DNA from: CAYMND01 sp964465065
GTDB lineage: Bacteria; Acidobacteriota; Aminicenantia; UBA2199
Length of the DNA: 17,189 nt
Direction of reading: 5' to 3'
Assembly: GCA_964465065.1 (NCBI GenBank)
Contig: CAYXHZ010000063.1
Coordinates: 1-17,189, forward strand
Of the stretch, positions 7,851-15,493 are shown piece after piece. The position numbers and the translations under genes are program-made. The notes below the pieces were generated by a model. The model was not told the origin of the DNA. It worked only from the letters and a program-made list of their open reading frames with translations, and did not search any database. Each line of letters starts with the position of its first letter. Position 1 is the stretch's first letter.

Positions 7851-9900
7851 AGGCAGTTTCCGGTCTCCGGGATTCAAGTTGTTCCTGTTCTCCTGGCTCA
7901 TCGCCTTCATCGCCGCCCTGCTCATCGCCCCGCTGCATCCGCTCGGCGACGATTACAGCTTTCTCAAGCCGGCCGACCACCCCAACATCCAGCCCGCCTA
8001 CGCTCTTTTCTCCAGCCTGCTCGGCGTCAAGTCGGAGCGTTTGGATGAAAACACCGACCTGGAAAAGCTCAACGCCCCGTTTGTGGTATTCAACCTGAAG
8101 GCCCGCAGCGTCGAAGAGAATCTGGGCAGCAAAAGTTACGGCATGATCGACGCTTACCTGCGTGACATCGAGAGTTCCCAGGACCCTTACTGCCGGGAAA
8201 AAGCAAGGGATTTACGCTTGATCACCCAGTACAGTACCGGCCAGTACGAACCGTTCCTGTCGGCCTGTTCGAGGCTGTATCCTCTGCCCCGCCATCTGAT
8301 CGTCCCCCTGGTTCATGCCCGGATGATGACCCGCAACGAAAGCGCGGCCCAGAGTCTGTTCAATCAGCATTTTCAGACCCTCCCCTTGAACACATGGAGC
8401 GCGACGCTGCCGCCTTCCGCCCTGAACGGCCTCATCCGCGGCCTGCCTGAGCCGATATGGCTGAACCGGCTGGATCAGCTGCAGCGCCAGGAACAACTGG
8501 GCGAACTGCGCGGTCTGCTCCGCCTGCGCAACGTACCGGAGCGCAGCCAGCTTCTGGAGGCGACAGCACTCTACAACCAGCGGGAATACAACCGCTCCGC
8601 CCAGCTGCTGGCCCAGATCAAATCCAGCGCGCTGCTGCCCTGGAAGGAGTACATGCAGCTCAAGATCGACGCCCGTCAGGGCCGGATCGATGAACTGACC
8701 GTACGCAGCAAGCAGCACCGGTACAACAAAGCCGTATACCTGCTCATGCTCAGCGATATCGGCGGTATCCTGATCGCCAACAACAACGACAGCCAGGGCC
8801 TGGAATTTTATGCCCGCTATATCGACGAGGTGGAGTCCCTGTGGGCCGAGAAATCATCCTGCCCGGCCGAAGACCTCGTGCAGATGCTGCCGCTAAGCGA
8901 ACACGACGAACTCTACTGGCAAATCGTCTTCCGTTCGGCTTGGCTGCACTTCAAGAAAGACAACCGCGCCACGCACCGCGTCCTGCTGGAAAAATGCCTG
9001 CAATCCCCACAGCAGTCGATCCGCCAGAACGCCATAGTCTGGCTGGCCGAGCATCCGCAGGACACCCTGCCTCAGCTCAGCCCGTACGGCTACGAATACG
9101 CCCGTCTGCAGGGCCCCCTGACCCGTCAGCATCTGCTCCCGTTCCTCGACAAGATCGCCGGTCCACTGCCCTTGACCCGGATCGAACAGAACCAGTTGAC
9201 CGATCTGTTCCGCTACGGGCTGTACCGGGAAGCGGCCGCCTACAGCAATTGGCTCGGCCAACGGTATGCAGCCAAGCCCGGCGCCCGGCACGTCCTGGCC
9301 ATCTGCGAGGCCATCTCGCTGGCCAGGCAGGAAAAGTACCCTCAGGCGTTCAATACCTTCAAGGCCGCCTTTACCGATTACAGCGATTATCTGTTGCCGC
9401 GCTACCTGGCCTTCCTGATCCTGCCCCTGGACCATCAGACGATCATCCGCCAAGAAGCCGTTCAGAACGGCCTGGACCCGCTGCTGGTCACCAGCCTGGT
9501 TCGCCAGGAAAGCTTCTTCGTTCCCGGCGCCGCCTCGTCGGCAAACGCCCACGGCCTGATGCAGCTCCTGCCCCGATCGGCCCAGGAGGTCAGTACCAGC
9601 GCCGGCCGGATCACCCCGCAGGACCTGTACCGGCCGGAGACCAATATCGCCCTGGGTTGCCGCTACCTGAAAAACTTGTTGGACCGCTACAACAAGCAGA
9701 CACACCTGGCCCTGGCCGCCTACAACGCCGGGCCGGAACGGGTCGACCAGTGGCTGGCCCTGCTGGGCAAGATCCCGCCCGAGGAGTTCATCGAAATGAT
9801 CCCCTTCTCGGAAACCCGCCTCTACGTCAAGAACATCCTGCGCAACATGTACTTCTACCGCCACTACTACCCGGAAGTCTTCCCGGCGGCAAAGACCTAG
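7837..9900 (+). CDS. slt: Membrane-anchored soluble-lytic-transglycosylase-like protein (Slt family)
   Basis: 687 residues. An N-terminal hydrophobic segment (about 13-32) should anchor or export it to the periplasm, where it would cleave peptidoglycan glycan strands to 1,6-anhydro-muropeptides. Residues ~60-520 are helical with TPR-like repeats, matching the superhelical ring of Slt70. The catalytic SLT domain spans about 535-665, with catalytic Glu558 in VRQESFF, AHGLMQLLP (571-579), AAYNAGPERV (627-636) and the ETRLYVKNILRN block. The start is a TTG at 7837 overlapping the previous gene by 14 nt, with AGGGT just upstream; an in-frame stop at 7822-7824 excludes any longer form. Its stop is only 3 nt from the convergent hsdM stop, with no terminator between them. 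Confidence 0.93.
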   Translation: MKIYKGSFRSPGFKLFLFSWLIAFIAALLIAPLHPLGDDYSFLKPADHPNIQPAYALFSSLLGVKSERLDENTDLEKLNAPFVVFNLKARSVEENLGSKSYGMIDAYLRDIESSQDPYCREKARDLRLITQYSTGQYEPFLSACSRLYPLPRHLIVPLVHARMMTRNESAAQSLFNQHFQTLPLNTWSATLPPSALNGLIRGLPEPIWLNRLDQLQRQEQLGELRGLLRLRNVPERSQLLEATALYNQREYNRSAQLLAQIKSSALLPWKEYMQLKIDARQGRIDELTVRSKQHRYNKAVYLLMLSDIGGILIANNNDSQGLEFYARYIDEVESLWAEKSSCPAEDLVQMLPLSEHDELYWQIVFRSAWLHFKKDNRATHRVLLEKCLQSPQQSIRQNAIVWLAEHPQDTLPQLSPYGYEYARLQGPLTRQHLLPFLDKIAGPLPLTRIEQNQLTDLFRYGLYREAAAYSNWLGQRYAAKPGARHVLAICEAISLARQEKYPQAFNTFKAAFTDYSDYLLPRYLAFLILPLDHQTIIRQEAVQNGLDPLLVTSLVRQESFFVPGAASSANAHGLMQLLPRSAQEVSTSAGRITPQDLYRPETNIALGCRYLKNLLDRYNKQTHLALAAYNAGPERVDQWLALLGKIPPEEFIEMIPFSETRLYVKNILRNMYFYRHYYPEVFPAAKT

Positions 9901-9903
9901 AAA

Positions 9904-11394
9904 TCATTCATTCCCTACCAAACTGTTTGCGATCTCGCGGAAGCTGGAGAGCGCCGCTTCGATGTTTTCGATAATTTCCTGGGCCAGCATATCGGGCTCC
10001 GGCAGATTGTCCAGATCGGCCAGGCTGTCGTCCTTGAGCCAGAAGATGTCCAGGCTGGTCTTGTCCCGGGCCACGATCTCATCATAACCGAATCGGCGCC
10101 AGCGGCCCAAGGGGTTGTTCTGAGGATCCCAGCTCTGCTGCCGTCTGGCTCTATTCTCCGGCATGTAGCAGGCCACGAACTCGCTCAGATCTTCACGGCG
10201 CAGAGGTTTCTTCTTGAGGGTGTGGTGGACGTTGGTGCGGTAGTCATAGACCCAGACTTCTTTCGTCCATGGCTCAGGCGAGGCCGTTTTTCGGTCGAAG
10301 AAAAGGACGTTGGCTTTGACCCCTTGAGCGTAGAAGATGCCCGTAGGCAGGCGCAGGATGGTGTGCAGATCGGTGTTTTGCAGCAGCATCCGGCGTACCG
10401 TCTCGCCGACGCCGCCTTCGAAGAGGACGTTGTCCGGCACCACCACCGCGGCCCGGCCGTTCTCCTTGAGCAGGGTGTAGACGTGCTGCACGAAGTTGAG
10501 CTGCTTGTTGGAGGTGGTCACCCAAAAGTCCTGGCGACTGTAGGTCAGATCCTCCCGCTCCTCTTCGCCGCTCTCGTTGGTGACGGTGAAGCTGCTCTTC
10601 TTGCCGAAAGGCGGATTGGTCAGCACCAGGTCCACCAACATCCCGGATTCGCCGAGGAGGGCGTCGGTGACCTGGACCGTGGGTTCGCCGTCTATGTCGC
10701 CGATATTGTGCAGCAGCATGTTCATCAGGCAAAGACGGCGTGTGCTGGGCACGATCTCGTGGCCGTGGAAGGTGCGGTCCTTGAGAAAGCGCAGGGTGTC
10801 GGCGTCCATCCGCCCCCGGTGTTGCTCCAGGATGAAGTCGTAGGCCGCCAGAAAGAAGCCGCCGGTGCCGCAGGCCGGATCGGCGATGGTCTGACCCGGT
10901 TCGGGCCGGATGCATTCCACCATGGCCTTGATCAGGGCCCGCGGGGTGAAGTACTGCCCGGCCCCCGATTTGACGTCTTCGGCGTTACGCTCCAGGAGGC
11001 CTTCGTAGATCTCGCCCTTGACGTCGCTGCCCAGCATCAGCCAGTCCTCTTTGTCGATCATGTCGATGACCTTGCTGAGCATGGCCGGATCCTGGATCTT
11101 GTTCTGGGCCTTGGTGAAGATGGCCCCCAGCATGCCCTTCTGCTGGCCCAGGGTCAGCAACAGATCGATGTAATGCACTTCCAGCTCGGCGCCGCGTTTC
11201 TCGCAGAGCCTCGGCCAGGCATATTCAGACGGGATGCCCATCTGCCGCTTGTGCGGCGGTTTGGTGTATTCGTGGGCCATCTTGAGAAAGATGAGGAAGG
11301 TCAGCTGTTCCAGGTAGTCGCCGTAACTGACGCCCACGTCGCGCAGGGCGTGGCAGAAACTCCACACCTTCTGGATGATCTGTTCTCGGGTCAT
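9904..11394 (-). CDS. hsdM: Type I restriction-modification DNA methyltransferase subunit HsdM
   Basis: A 496-residue N6-adenine methyltransferase subunit that, with HsdS, methylates the bipartite target and forms the core of the restriction complex. The N-terminal HsdM_N helical domain spans about 1-140. GQYFTP (146-151) precedes the SAM-binding motif I ADPACGTGGFF (171-181), and catalytic motif IV is NPPF (260-263). Length matches type IB enzymes of the EcoAI/EcoEI kind. It is the last gene of the minus-strand island. The ATG lies 3 nt after the RhuM-like stop, with GGAG about 9 nt upstream inside the preceding gene, so the two are translationally linked. The far end is 3 nt from slt and has no visible terminator. 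Confidence 0.97.
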   Translation of the reverse strand: MTREQIIQKVWSFCHALRDVGVSYGDYLEQLTFLIFLKMAHEYTKPPHKRQMGIPSEYAWPRLCEKRGAELEVHYIDLLLTLGQQKGMLGAIFTKAQNKIQDPAMLSKVIDMIDKEDWLMLGSDVKGEIYEGLLERNAEDVKSGAGQYFTPRALIKAMVECIRPEPGQTIADPACGTGGFFLAAYDFILEQHRGRMDADTLRFLKDRTFHGHEIVPSTRRLCLMNMLLHNIGDIDGEPTVQVTDALLGESGMLVDLVLTNPPFGKKSSFTVTNESGEEEREDLTYSRQDFWVTTSNKQLNFVQHVYTLLKENGRAAVVVPDNVLFEGGVGETVRRMLLQNTDLHTILRLPTGIFYAQGVKANVLFFDRKTASPEPWTKEVWVYDYRTNVHHTLKKKPLRREDLSEFVACYMPENRARRQQSWDPQNNPLGRWRRFGYDEIVARDKTSLDIFWLKDDSLADLDNLPEPDMLAQEIIENIEAALSSFREIANSLVGNE

Positions 11395-11397
11395 TGA

Positions 11398-11724
11398 TCA
11401 GGGTCTCCGTTTGCGGCCATCGACGATGGCCTTCAGTTTTTCTTCTGCTTCGATGAAGTGAATCTGCCAGCTGTCTTCTTGTCGAACTGTCAAGTATTGC
11501 TTGACAGTTGCCTCCTGATGGAGTTCCTGCTCCTGAAAAATGCGATGGATGTGCAGGCTGATGTTCTGTTTCGTGGTTTGAAAGAGCTCAGCCATCCCTT
11601 GCTGAGTCAGCCAGACGGTTTCGTCCTGGAGACGGGTTTCCACTTGGATCCGACCGTCTTCGGTCTGATAGAGCAAAAATTCGGCCTGATGTCCAACCAG
11701 CGGATGTTTGGTCCCACTTGTCAT
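11398..11724 (-). CDS. Short RhuM-like protein (N-terminal domain plus tail), probable internal-deletion derivative
   Basis: 108 residues. Residues 14-83 match, from memory, the start of RhuM-family 'virulence' proteins: EFLLYQTEDGRIQVETR, DETVWLTQQGMAELFQTTKQ (a likely winged helix, 34-53) and NISLHIHRIFQEQELHQEATVKQYLTVRQE. Full members are about 330 residues. Here the sequence passes straight from VRQED (80-84) to a tail HFIEAEEKLKAI (89-100) that resembles the C-terminal end of full members, so roughly 200 residues of the middle seem to be missing in frame. An SD AGGGA (11731-11735) lies 6 nt before the ATG, abutting the U-run of a terminator-like hairpin. RhuM-like genes are often seen within type I R-M loci; a regulatory DNA- or RNA-binding role is speculation. 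It may be functional or a decayed remnant. Confidence 0.8.
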   Translation of the reverse strand: MTSGTKHPLVGHQAEFLLYQTEDGRIQVETRLQDETVWLTQQGMAELFQTTKQNISLHIHRIFQEQELHQEATVKQYLTVRQEDSWQIHFIEAEEKLKAIVDGRKRRP

Positions 11725-11735
11725 GATCTGTCCCT

Positions 11736-11758
11736 AAAAAAGAATCGGTTCCCGATTC
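11736..11758 (-). terminator. Intrinsic terminator / attenuator hairpin before the rhuM-like gene
   Basis: On the minus strand GAATCGG-GAA-CCGATTC forms a perfect 7-bp stem with a 3-nt loop (11742-11758), followed at once by six T (11736-11741). The U-run touches the Shine-Dalgarno AGGGA (11731-11735) of the rhuM-like gene, so termination would release RNA lacking that site. It lies 129 nt beyond the hsdS stop, so it could end hsdR-hsdS transcripts and/or attenuate a local promoter. There is no T-run on the plus strand, so it acts leftwards only. Confidence 0.65.
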
Positions 11759-11776
11759 CGATGAAATGAGAATCGG
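11752..11776 (-). promoter_or_regulatory. Putative antiterminator stem competing with the terminator
   Basis: A third copy of the arm lies just upstream on the minus strand: CCGATTC at 11770-11776. It is perfectly complementary to GAATCGG at 11752-11758, which is also the 5' arm of the terminator. Pairing of 11770-11776 with 11752-11758 (11-nt loop) would free the terminator 3' arm. The two stems are mutually exclusive, the layout of a transcription attenuator. No start codon or leader peptide was recognised in this leader. Confidence 0.45.
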
Positions 11777-11790
11777 CCGTTATGTAAAAT

Positions 11791-11819
11791 ATTATTCCAC
11801 ATCATAATGCCGGGATCAA
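11791..11819 (-). promoter_or_regulatory. Candidate promoter for rhuM-like gene and hsdM
   Basis: On the minus strand TTGATC (11814-11819, 4 of 6) and AATAAT (11791-11796, 5 of 6) are separated by 17 bp, in an A/T-rich pocket inside otherwise GC-rich sequence. The predicted start near 11784 would give a leader of about 60 nt containing all three hairpin arms. Prediction by eye. Confidence 0.4.
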
Positions 11820-11887
11820 GGAGGTGATGATGGAACGCGCCCCATGTCCCTGATGCCGGTCTTTGTTTCCGTTCGTTCTTCGCCGCA

Positions 11888-12687
11888 TCATGGCCGCCGC
11901 GTCCGTTTCTGGCCGCTTGGCGGCAGGGCCGCCCGTTCGGCCCGGATCCGTTCCAGCAGCACCGCCGCCGGTTCGTCGCCCGGGTCCTGGGGCACCAGCC
12001 GCCCCGAGAAGGCCTTNNNNNNNNNNNNNNNNNNNNNNNNNNNNNNNNNNNNNNNNNNNNNNNNNNNNNNNNNNNNNNNNNNNNNNNNNNNNNNNNNNNN
12101 NNNNNNNNNNNNNNNNGGGCCTGGCGGTAGACCTTCAGCTGCGCCTGGGCCCGTTTCAGCCCGGCCACCGCTTCGTCGAGCAGGGAGAAGAGCTCTTCAA
12201 TTTTGGTCACGATGCGGTGTTGTTCGTTTTTTGGTGGGAAAGGAACCTTTATTGTCTTTAACAAAGACAATGTCAATTTTAGTCGAGTTGTACCTGTCAC
12301 ATATTTAGCATAGTCAATACTATTTAAAAAATATGAAATGTACTTGTTCGAAATGAATGCCTTCAATATATGAGCATGATTATTAACCCAGAACTTAGAT
12401 GAGACAATATATGATTTATTCTTATACGGGTCTAAAAACGGTGCACCATCTTCTCCTAATAAAACATGTTCTCCATCAAATAAAAAATTGTCAATTAAAC
12501 CAACTTGTCCTGTTGCCCCATAATATGGGTATAGTTCATTTTCAGTTTTTCCCGATACCCTCTTATTTCGCTCAGAAGTATTTATTGGTACCCGAGCTGA
12601 ATCAAGAATTTTGCATATTTCTGGTAATGTTACACGTTCCCATTGTAATGGTAAAGGGGAATCGTCCTCAATTAAATGAACATGCAT
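11888..12687 (-). CDS. hsdS: Type I restriction-modification specificity subunit HsdS (interrupted by assembly gap)
   Basis: HsdS recognises the bipartite DNA target through two target recognition domains (TRDs) and bridges HsdM and HsdR. The 5' part (12117-12687, 190 residues) is a first TRD with WERVTLPEIC, YPYYGATGQVGLID and GEHVLLGEDGAPF. It ends in the central conserved helix region QHRIVTKIEELFSLLDEAV, AGLKRAQAQLKVYRQA. Beyond the 100 N, 11888-12016 reads KAFSGRLVPQDPGDEPAA through to RTRRP and a TGA at 11888-11890, the typical HsdS C-terminus, but in another frame. The mismatch comes from the placeholder N count, not a proven frameshift. A second TRD (often about 200 residues) is probably hidden. 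The ATG is 1 nt after the hsdR stop with GGTGGGG upstream, so translation is coupled. TRD1 is strikingly AT-rich. Confidence 0.88.
12017..12116. other. Assembly gap, exactly 100 N
   Basis: A run of exactly 100 undetermined bases, the conventional scaffolding placeholder for a gap of unknown size. It falls inside hsdS between the central and C-terminal conserved regions. If hsdS is intact, the true gap length must leave remainder 2 on division by 3. Confidence 0.98.
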
Positions 12688-12688
12688 C

Positions 12689-15493
12689 TTACCCCACCAA
12701 CGCCTCGTTGATCTCTTCGATCAGGGGATCCATCTGATCGCCGAACAATTGCCACATGCGCCCCAGGCCGCCGCGGGCATTGAAGGGCGCCAGTTCCAGA
12801 TCCTCGCGCTCCAGGCGGATGGAGGCGGCCACGTGGTCGCGGATCAGGCGCAGCCAGTCCATCTGCAACTCGTTGAATTTGGTCCCGGCCCCGGCGTGGC
12901 GATTGAAGATCCAGGCCTTGAAGTTGCGCTCCACCGCCTCGGCGAACGGGGTGATCGTCTCGTCGGGACCGCAGACCCGGCGCAGCAGCGAGACCAGTGC
13001 CGTCAGTTCGCTCTGGAGCGACTGTCCCGTCACCTTGTCGAGGTGGGCGTAGGCCTGCCAGACCCGCAGCGGAGCCAGCTTGGGGCGCTCGCGCCGCAGG
13101 GTCTCGCACAGGTCGCGGATCATGCGTGCACTGACCTCGCGGCGGCGGAAGGGCAGAGCGAAGTAGATGCCCAGGGCGGTGATCTCGTCCCGCTTTTCCC
13201 GCAGCCAGTCGGCGAACTCCCCCGTCAGAGCCCGGGCGTTCTCGTCGCTCTCCCCGGCCCAGCCGCTGTTTCGCAGGCTGTCGAGGTTGCAGGTGTCCAG
13301 GGTCTGCTCGTGGCAGCGCCGGATCTCTTCGATCAGCTTGCAGAGGCGGCCGTTGAAGATCGCGGCCGCTTCGTCGCCCAGTTTCAGCCGGGCCGCTTGC
13401 AGTTGTTCCTCGCTGGGTTCGGCGTCGTCCGCCAGGCCGGCATCCGTGCGGGCCCGGGCCTCGATGCGGTCGGGATCCTGGGACCGCAGCAGACCGGCGG
13501 TGATCTCGGTCAGATCGAAGCCATCGCTCTGTTCGCGGATCTTGTGGCGCTCGCGCTCGTCCAGCACGGCCCCCAGCCGGGCCAGGCGGTTGCCCAGGGA
13601 GAGCAGGGTGTCCTCGCTACGGTCGCCCATGAGTACCTGATTCAACAGCTCTTTGAGGGAGACGCCGGGCTTGCGCTCCAGGGGGCGGCTGTCGGTCTTG
13701 AGGGAGCGGGTGACCCCCACGGCGTCGACGATGACGAAATGGGTCTTGGCCGTCGGGGCCGAGGGCGTGACCGCGTGCAGCTTCTCGTACTCCAGGCTGC
13801 GGGTGCCGCGGCCCTTCATCTGCTCGAAGTAGTTGCGCGAGCGCACGTCGCGCATGAACAACAGGCACTCCAGCGGCTTGACGTCGGTGCCGGTGGCGAT
13901 CATGTCGACGGTGACGGCGATGCGGGGGTAGTAGGCGTTGCGGAACTGGGCCAGCAGGGCCCGGGTGTTCTCCTCGGCCTGGTAGGTGACCTTCTTGCAG
14001 AACTCGTTCCCTTGGGCGAACTCCTCGCGCACCGTGGCGATGATGTCGTCGGCGTGGCTGTCGGTCTTGGCGAAGATCAGGGTCTTTGGCACTTCGCGAC
14101 GTCCCGGGAAGATGACGGGCAGCTGATCGCGAAAACTGCGGATGACGGTCCGGATCTGGCTGGGGTTGACCACGTCGCGGTCCAGCTCCTTGGCGCTATA
14201 CGTTTCGTCCTCGTCCTGCATCTGCCAGCGCCGGCGTCGGGTCAGGCGCTCGCGCCGCTCGATCAACTGCCGGGCCGGCAGCACCGCGCCGTTCCGGGTG
14301 ATCTCGGTCTCGATCAGGTAGACGTCATGGCCCACGTTGACGCCATCGGCTACGGCATCCTCCTGTGAGTACTCGCTGACCACGTTTTCGTTGAAATAGG
14401 CGAAGGTTCGGTTGTCCGGAGTGGCGGTCAGGCCGACCTGGAAGGCGTCGAAGTAGTCCAGGACCTGCTGCCAGACGTTGTAGATGGAACGATGGCATTC
14501 GTCGACGACGATGAAGTCGAAGAATTCCGGAGGTAAGTAGGAACTATACACAACCGGCATGGGCTTCTTGGGCTGAGGTTTTTCGGCGGGGCTGTCGATC
14601 TCGTCGGCATCGTCGAAGGGTAAGCCCTTGAGAATGGAGTACAGGCGCTGGATGGTACATACCACCACCTGGGAGGTGGAGGCGATGGCGTTCGATGTCA
14701 AACGCTGGATATTATAGAGTTCGGGGAAGGTGCGATTGTCGTCGATGGGCACGTAGGCCCGGAATTCCTGCTCGGCCTGCTCCCCCAGGTTTCGGGTGTC
14801 CACCAGGAAGAGCACCCGTTTGGCTTTGGCATATTTAAGCAGACGGTACGTATTGGTGATGGCGGTGTACGTCTTGCCGGCGCCGGTGGCCATCTGGATC
14901 AAAGCGCGTGGCCGGTTATCGCCGAAGGATTTCTCGAGATTGAGGATAGCCTGGGTCTGACAATCCCTCAATCCATTCGGACATAGGGGCGGAAATTTCT
15001 GTAGTCTGTCACGCAATGTTCTATCCTGCCCCAACCAGCCGGCCAGGGTTTCAGGTCGAAAGAAAGAGAAGATTTCTCGCGAACGGGGCCGAGGATCGGC
15101 CAGATCGTGGAAACGAGTCAGGATTCCAGTAGATTCGAAGACGAAGCGTAGTGGCTTTTGATTAGAAATCCATTTCAACTTCGCGCTTGCGTAACCATCT
15201 GACTGGCCTTCCACCATTGAAAGCTTGTGACCCTCTGTTTCTTTCTTGGCTTCAATGACTCCAACGGCTTGCCGGTCAACGAAAAGTACATAGTCCGCAG
15301 GACCAGAATCGGTGGGGTATTCGCGAACGGCCAGCCCTCGGGAAGCCTGCCAGTTCAAATCCGTTCGGTTCTGAACCGCCCAACCGGATTCGACCAGCAT
15401 GGCGTCGATCCGGTCCCTGGCTATTTGCTCCGGATTCTGATTGCGTTCCTGATTTTGCATGAGGGGATCTCGCATTTCGTTTTCTATCATCAC
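12689..15493 (-). CDS. hsdR: Type I restriction endonuclease subunit HsdR (EcoEI-like, type IB)
   Basis: A 934-residue motor and nuclease subunit that translocates DNA from unmethylated sites and cuts at a distance. The N-terminal PD-(D/E)XK nuclease has Asp67 (PADYVLF) and Glu81-Ala-Lys83 (VIEAKKE). The SF2 helicase core shows motif I ATGAGKT (202-208), II DECH (331-334), III LTATP (355-359), V ATGTDV (533-538) and VI QMKGRGTR (558-565). The region beyond about 780 (ALTGEFADWLREKRDEITAL) looks like the EcoEI_R C-terminal domain that contacts HsdM/HsdS. All catalytic motifs are intact. The start is uncertain: ATG codons at residues 1, 7 and 12 all have weak ribosome binding sites, and homologous sequence starts only after residue 20. 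It is the first gene of the island; the stop is 1 nt before the hsdS ATG. Confidence 0.96.
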   Translation of the reverse strand: MMIENEMRDPLMQNQERNQNPEQIARDRIDAMLVESGWAVQNRTDLNWQASRGLAVREYPTDSGPADYVLFVDRQAVGVIEAKKETEGHKLSMVEGQSDGYASAKLKWISNQKPLRFVFESTGILTRFHDLADPRPRSREIFSFFRPETLAGWLGQDRTLRDRLQKFPPLCPNGLRDCQTQAILNLEKSFGDNRPRALIQMATGAGKTYTAITNTYRLLKYAKAKRVLFLVDTRNLGEQAEQEFRAYVPIDDNRTFPELYNIQRLTSNAIASTSQVVVCTIQRLYSILKGLPFDDADEIDSPAEKPQPKKPMPVVYSSYLPPEFFDFIVVDECHRSIYNVWQQVLDYFDAFQVGLTATPDNRTFAYFNENVVSEYSQEDAVADGVNVGHDVYLIETEITRNGAVLPARQLIERRERLTRRRRWQMQDEDETYSAKELDRDVVNPSQIRTVIRSFRDQLPVIFPGRREVPKTLIFAKTDSHADDIIATVREEFAQGNEFCKKVTYQAEENTRALLAQFRNAYYPRIAVTVDMIATGTDVKPLECLLFMRDVRSRNYFEQMKGRGTRSLEYEKLHAVTPSAPTAKTHFVIVDAVGVTRSLKTDSRPLERKPGVSLKELLNQVLMGDRSEDTLLSLGNRLARLGAVLDERERHKIREQSDGFDLTEITAGLLRSQDPDRIEARARTDAGLADDAEPSEEQLQAARLKLGDEAAAIFNGRLCKLIEEIRRCHEQTLDTCNLDSLRNSGWAGESDENARALTGEFADWLREKRDEITALGIYFALPFRRREVSARMIRDLCETLRRERPKLAPLRVWQAYAHLDKVTGQSLQSELTALVSLLRRVCGPDETITPFAEAVERNFKAWIFNRHAGAGTKFNELQMDWLRLIRDHVAASIRLEREDLELAPFNARGGLGRMWQLFGDQMDPLIEEINEALVG

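Noticed and set aside
8841..9974. 377-codon plus-strand frame inside slt
   Set aside because: Arg/Pro/Ala-rich shifted-frame shadow of slt, which has intact SLT catalytic motifs in its own frame.
11819..11853. Plus-strand AAGGAGGT followed by ATGATG and an 8-codon frame (MMERAPCP)
   Set aside because: The SD match is strong, but the peptide is tiny, antisense to the R-M operon and without a downstream plus-strand gene. On the other strand it merely resembles the anti-SD tail of 16S. Probably chance.
11734..12016. Continuation of the hsdS N-terminal frame past the N run to 11734
   Set aside because: The residues are Arg/Pro/Gly-rich noise. The shifted frame gives the canonical HsdS C-terminus and a stop at 11888-11890.
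12749..14368. 539-codon open frame antisense to hsdR, and 391-codon frame 10222-11397 antisense to hsdM
   Set aside because: Long antisense frames are expected opposite GC-rich coding sequence. Their translations are low-complexity (Gly/Ala/Val/Asp-rich), while the opposite frames carry complete enzyme motifs.
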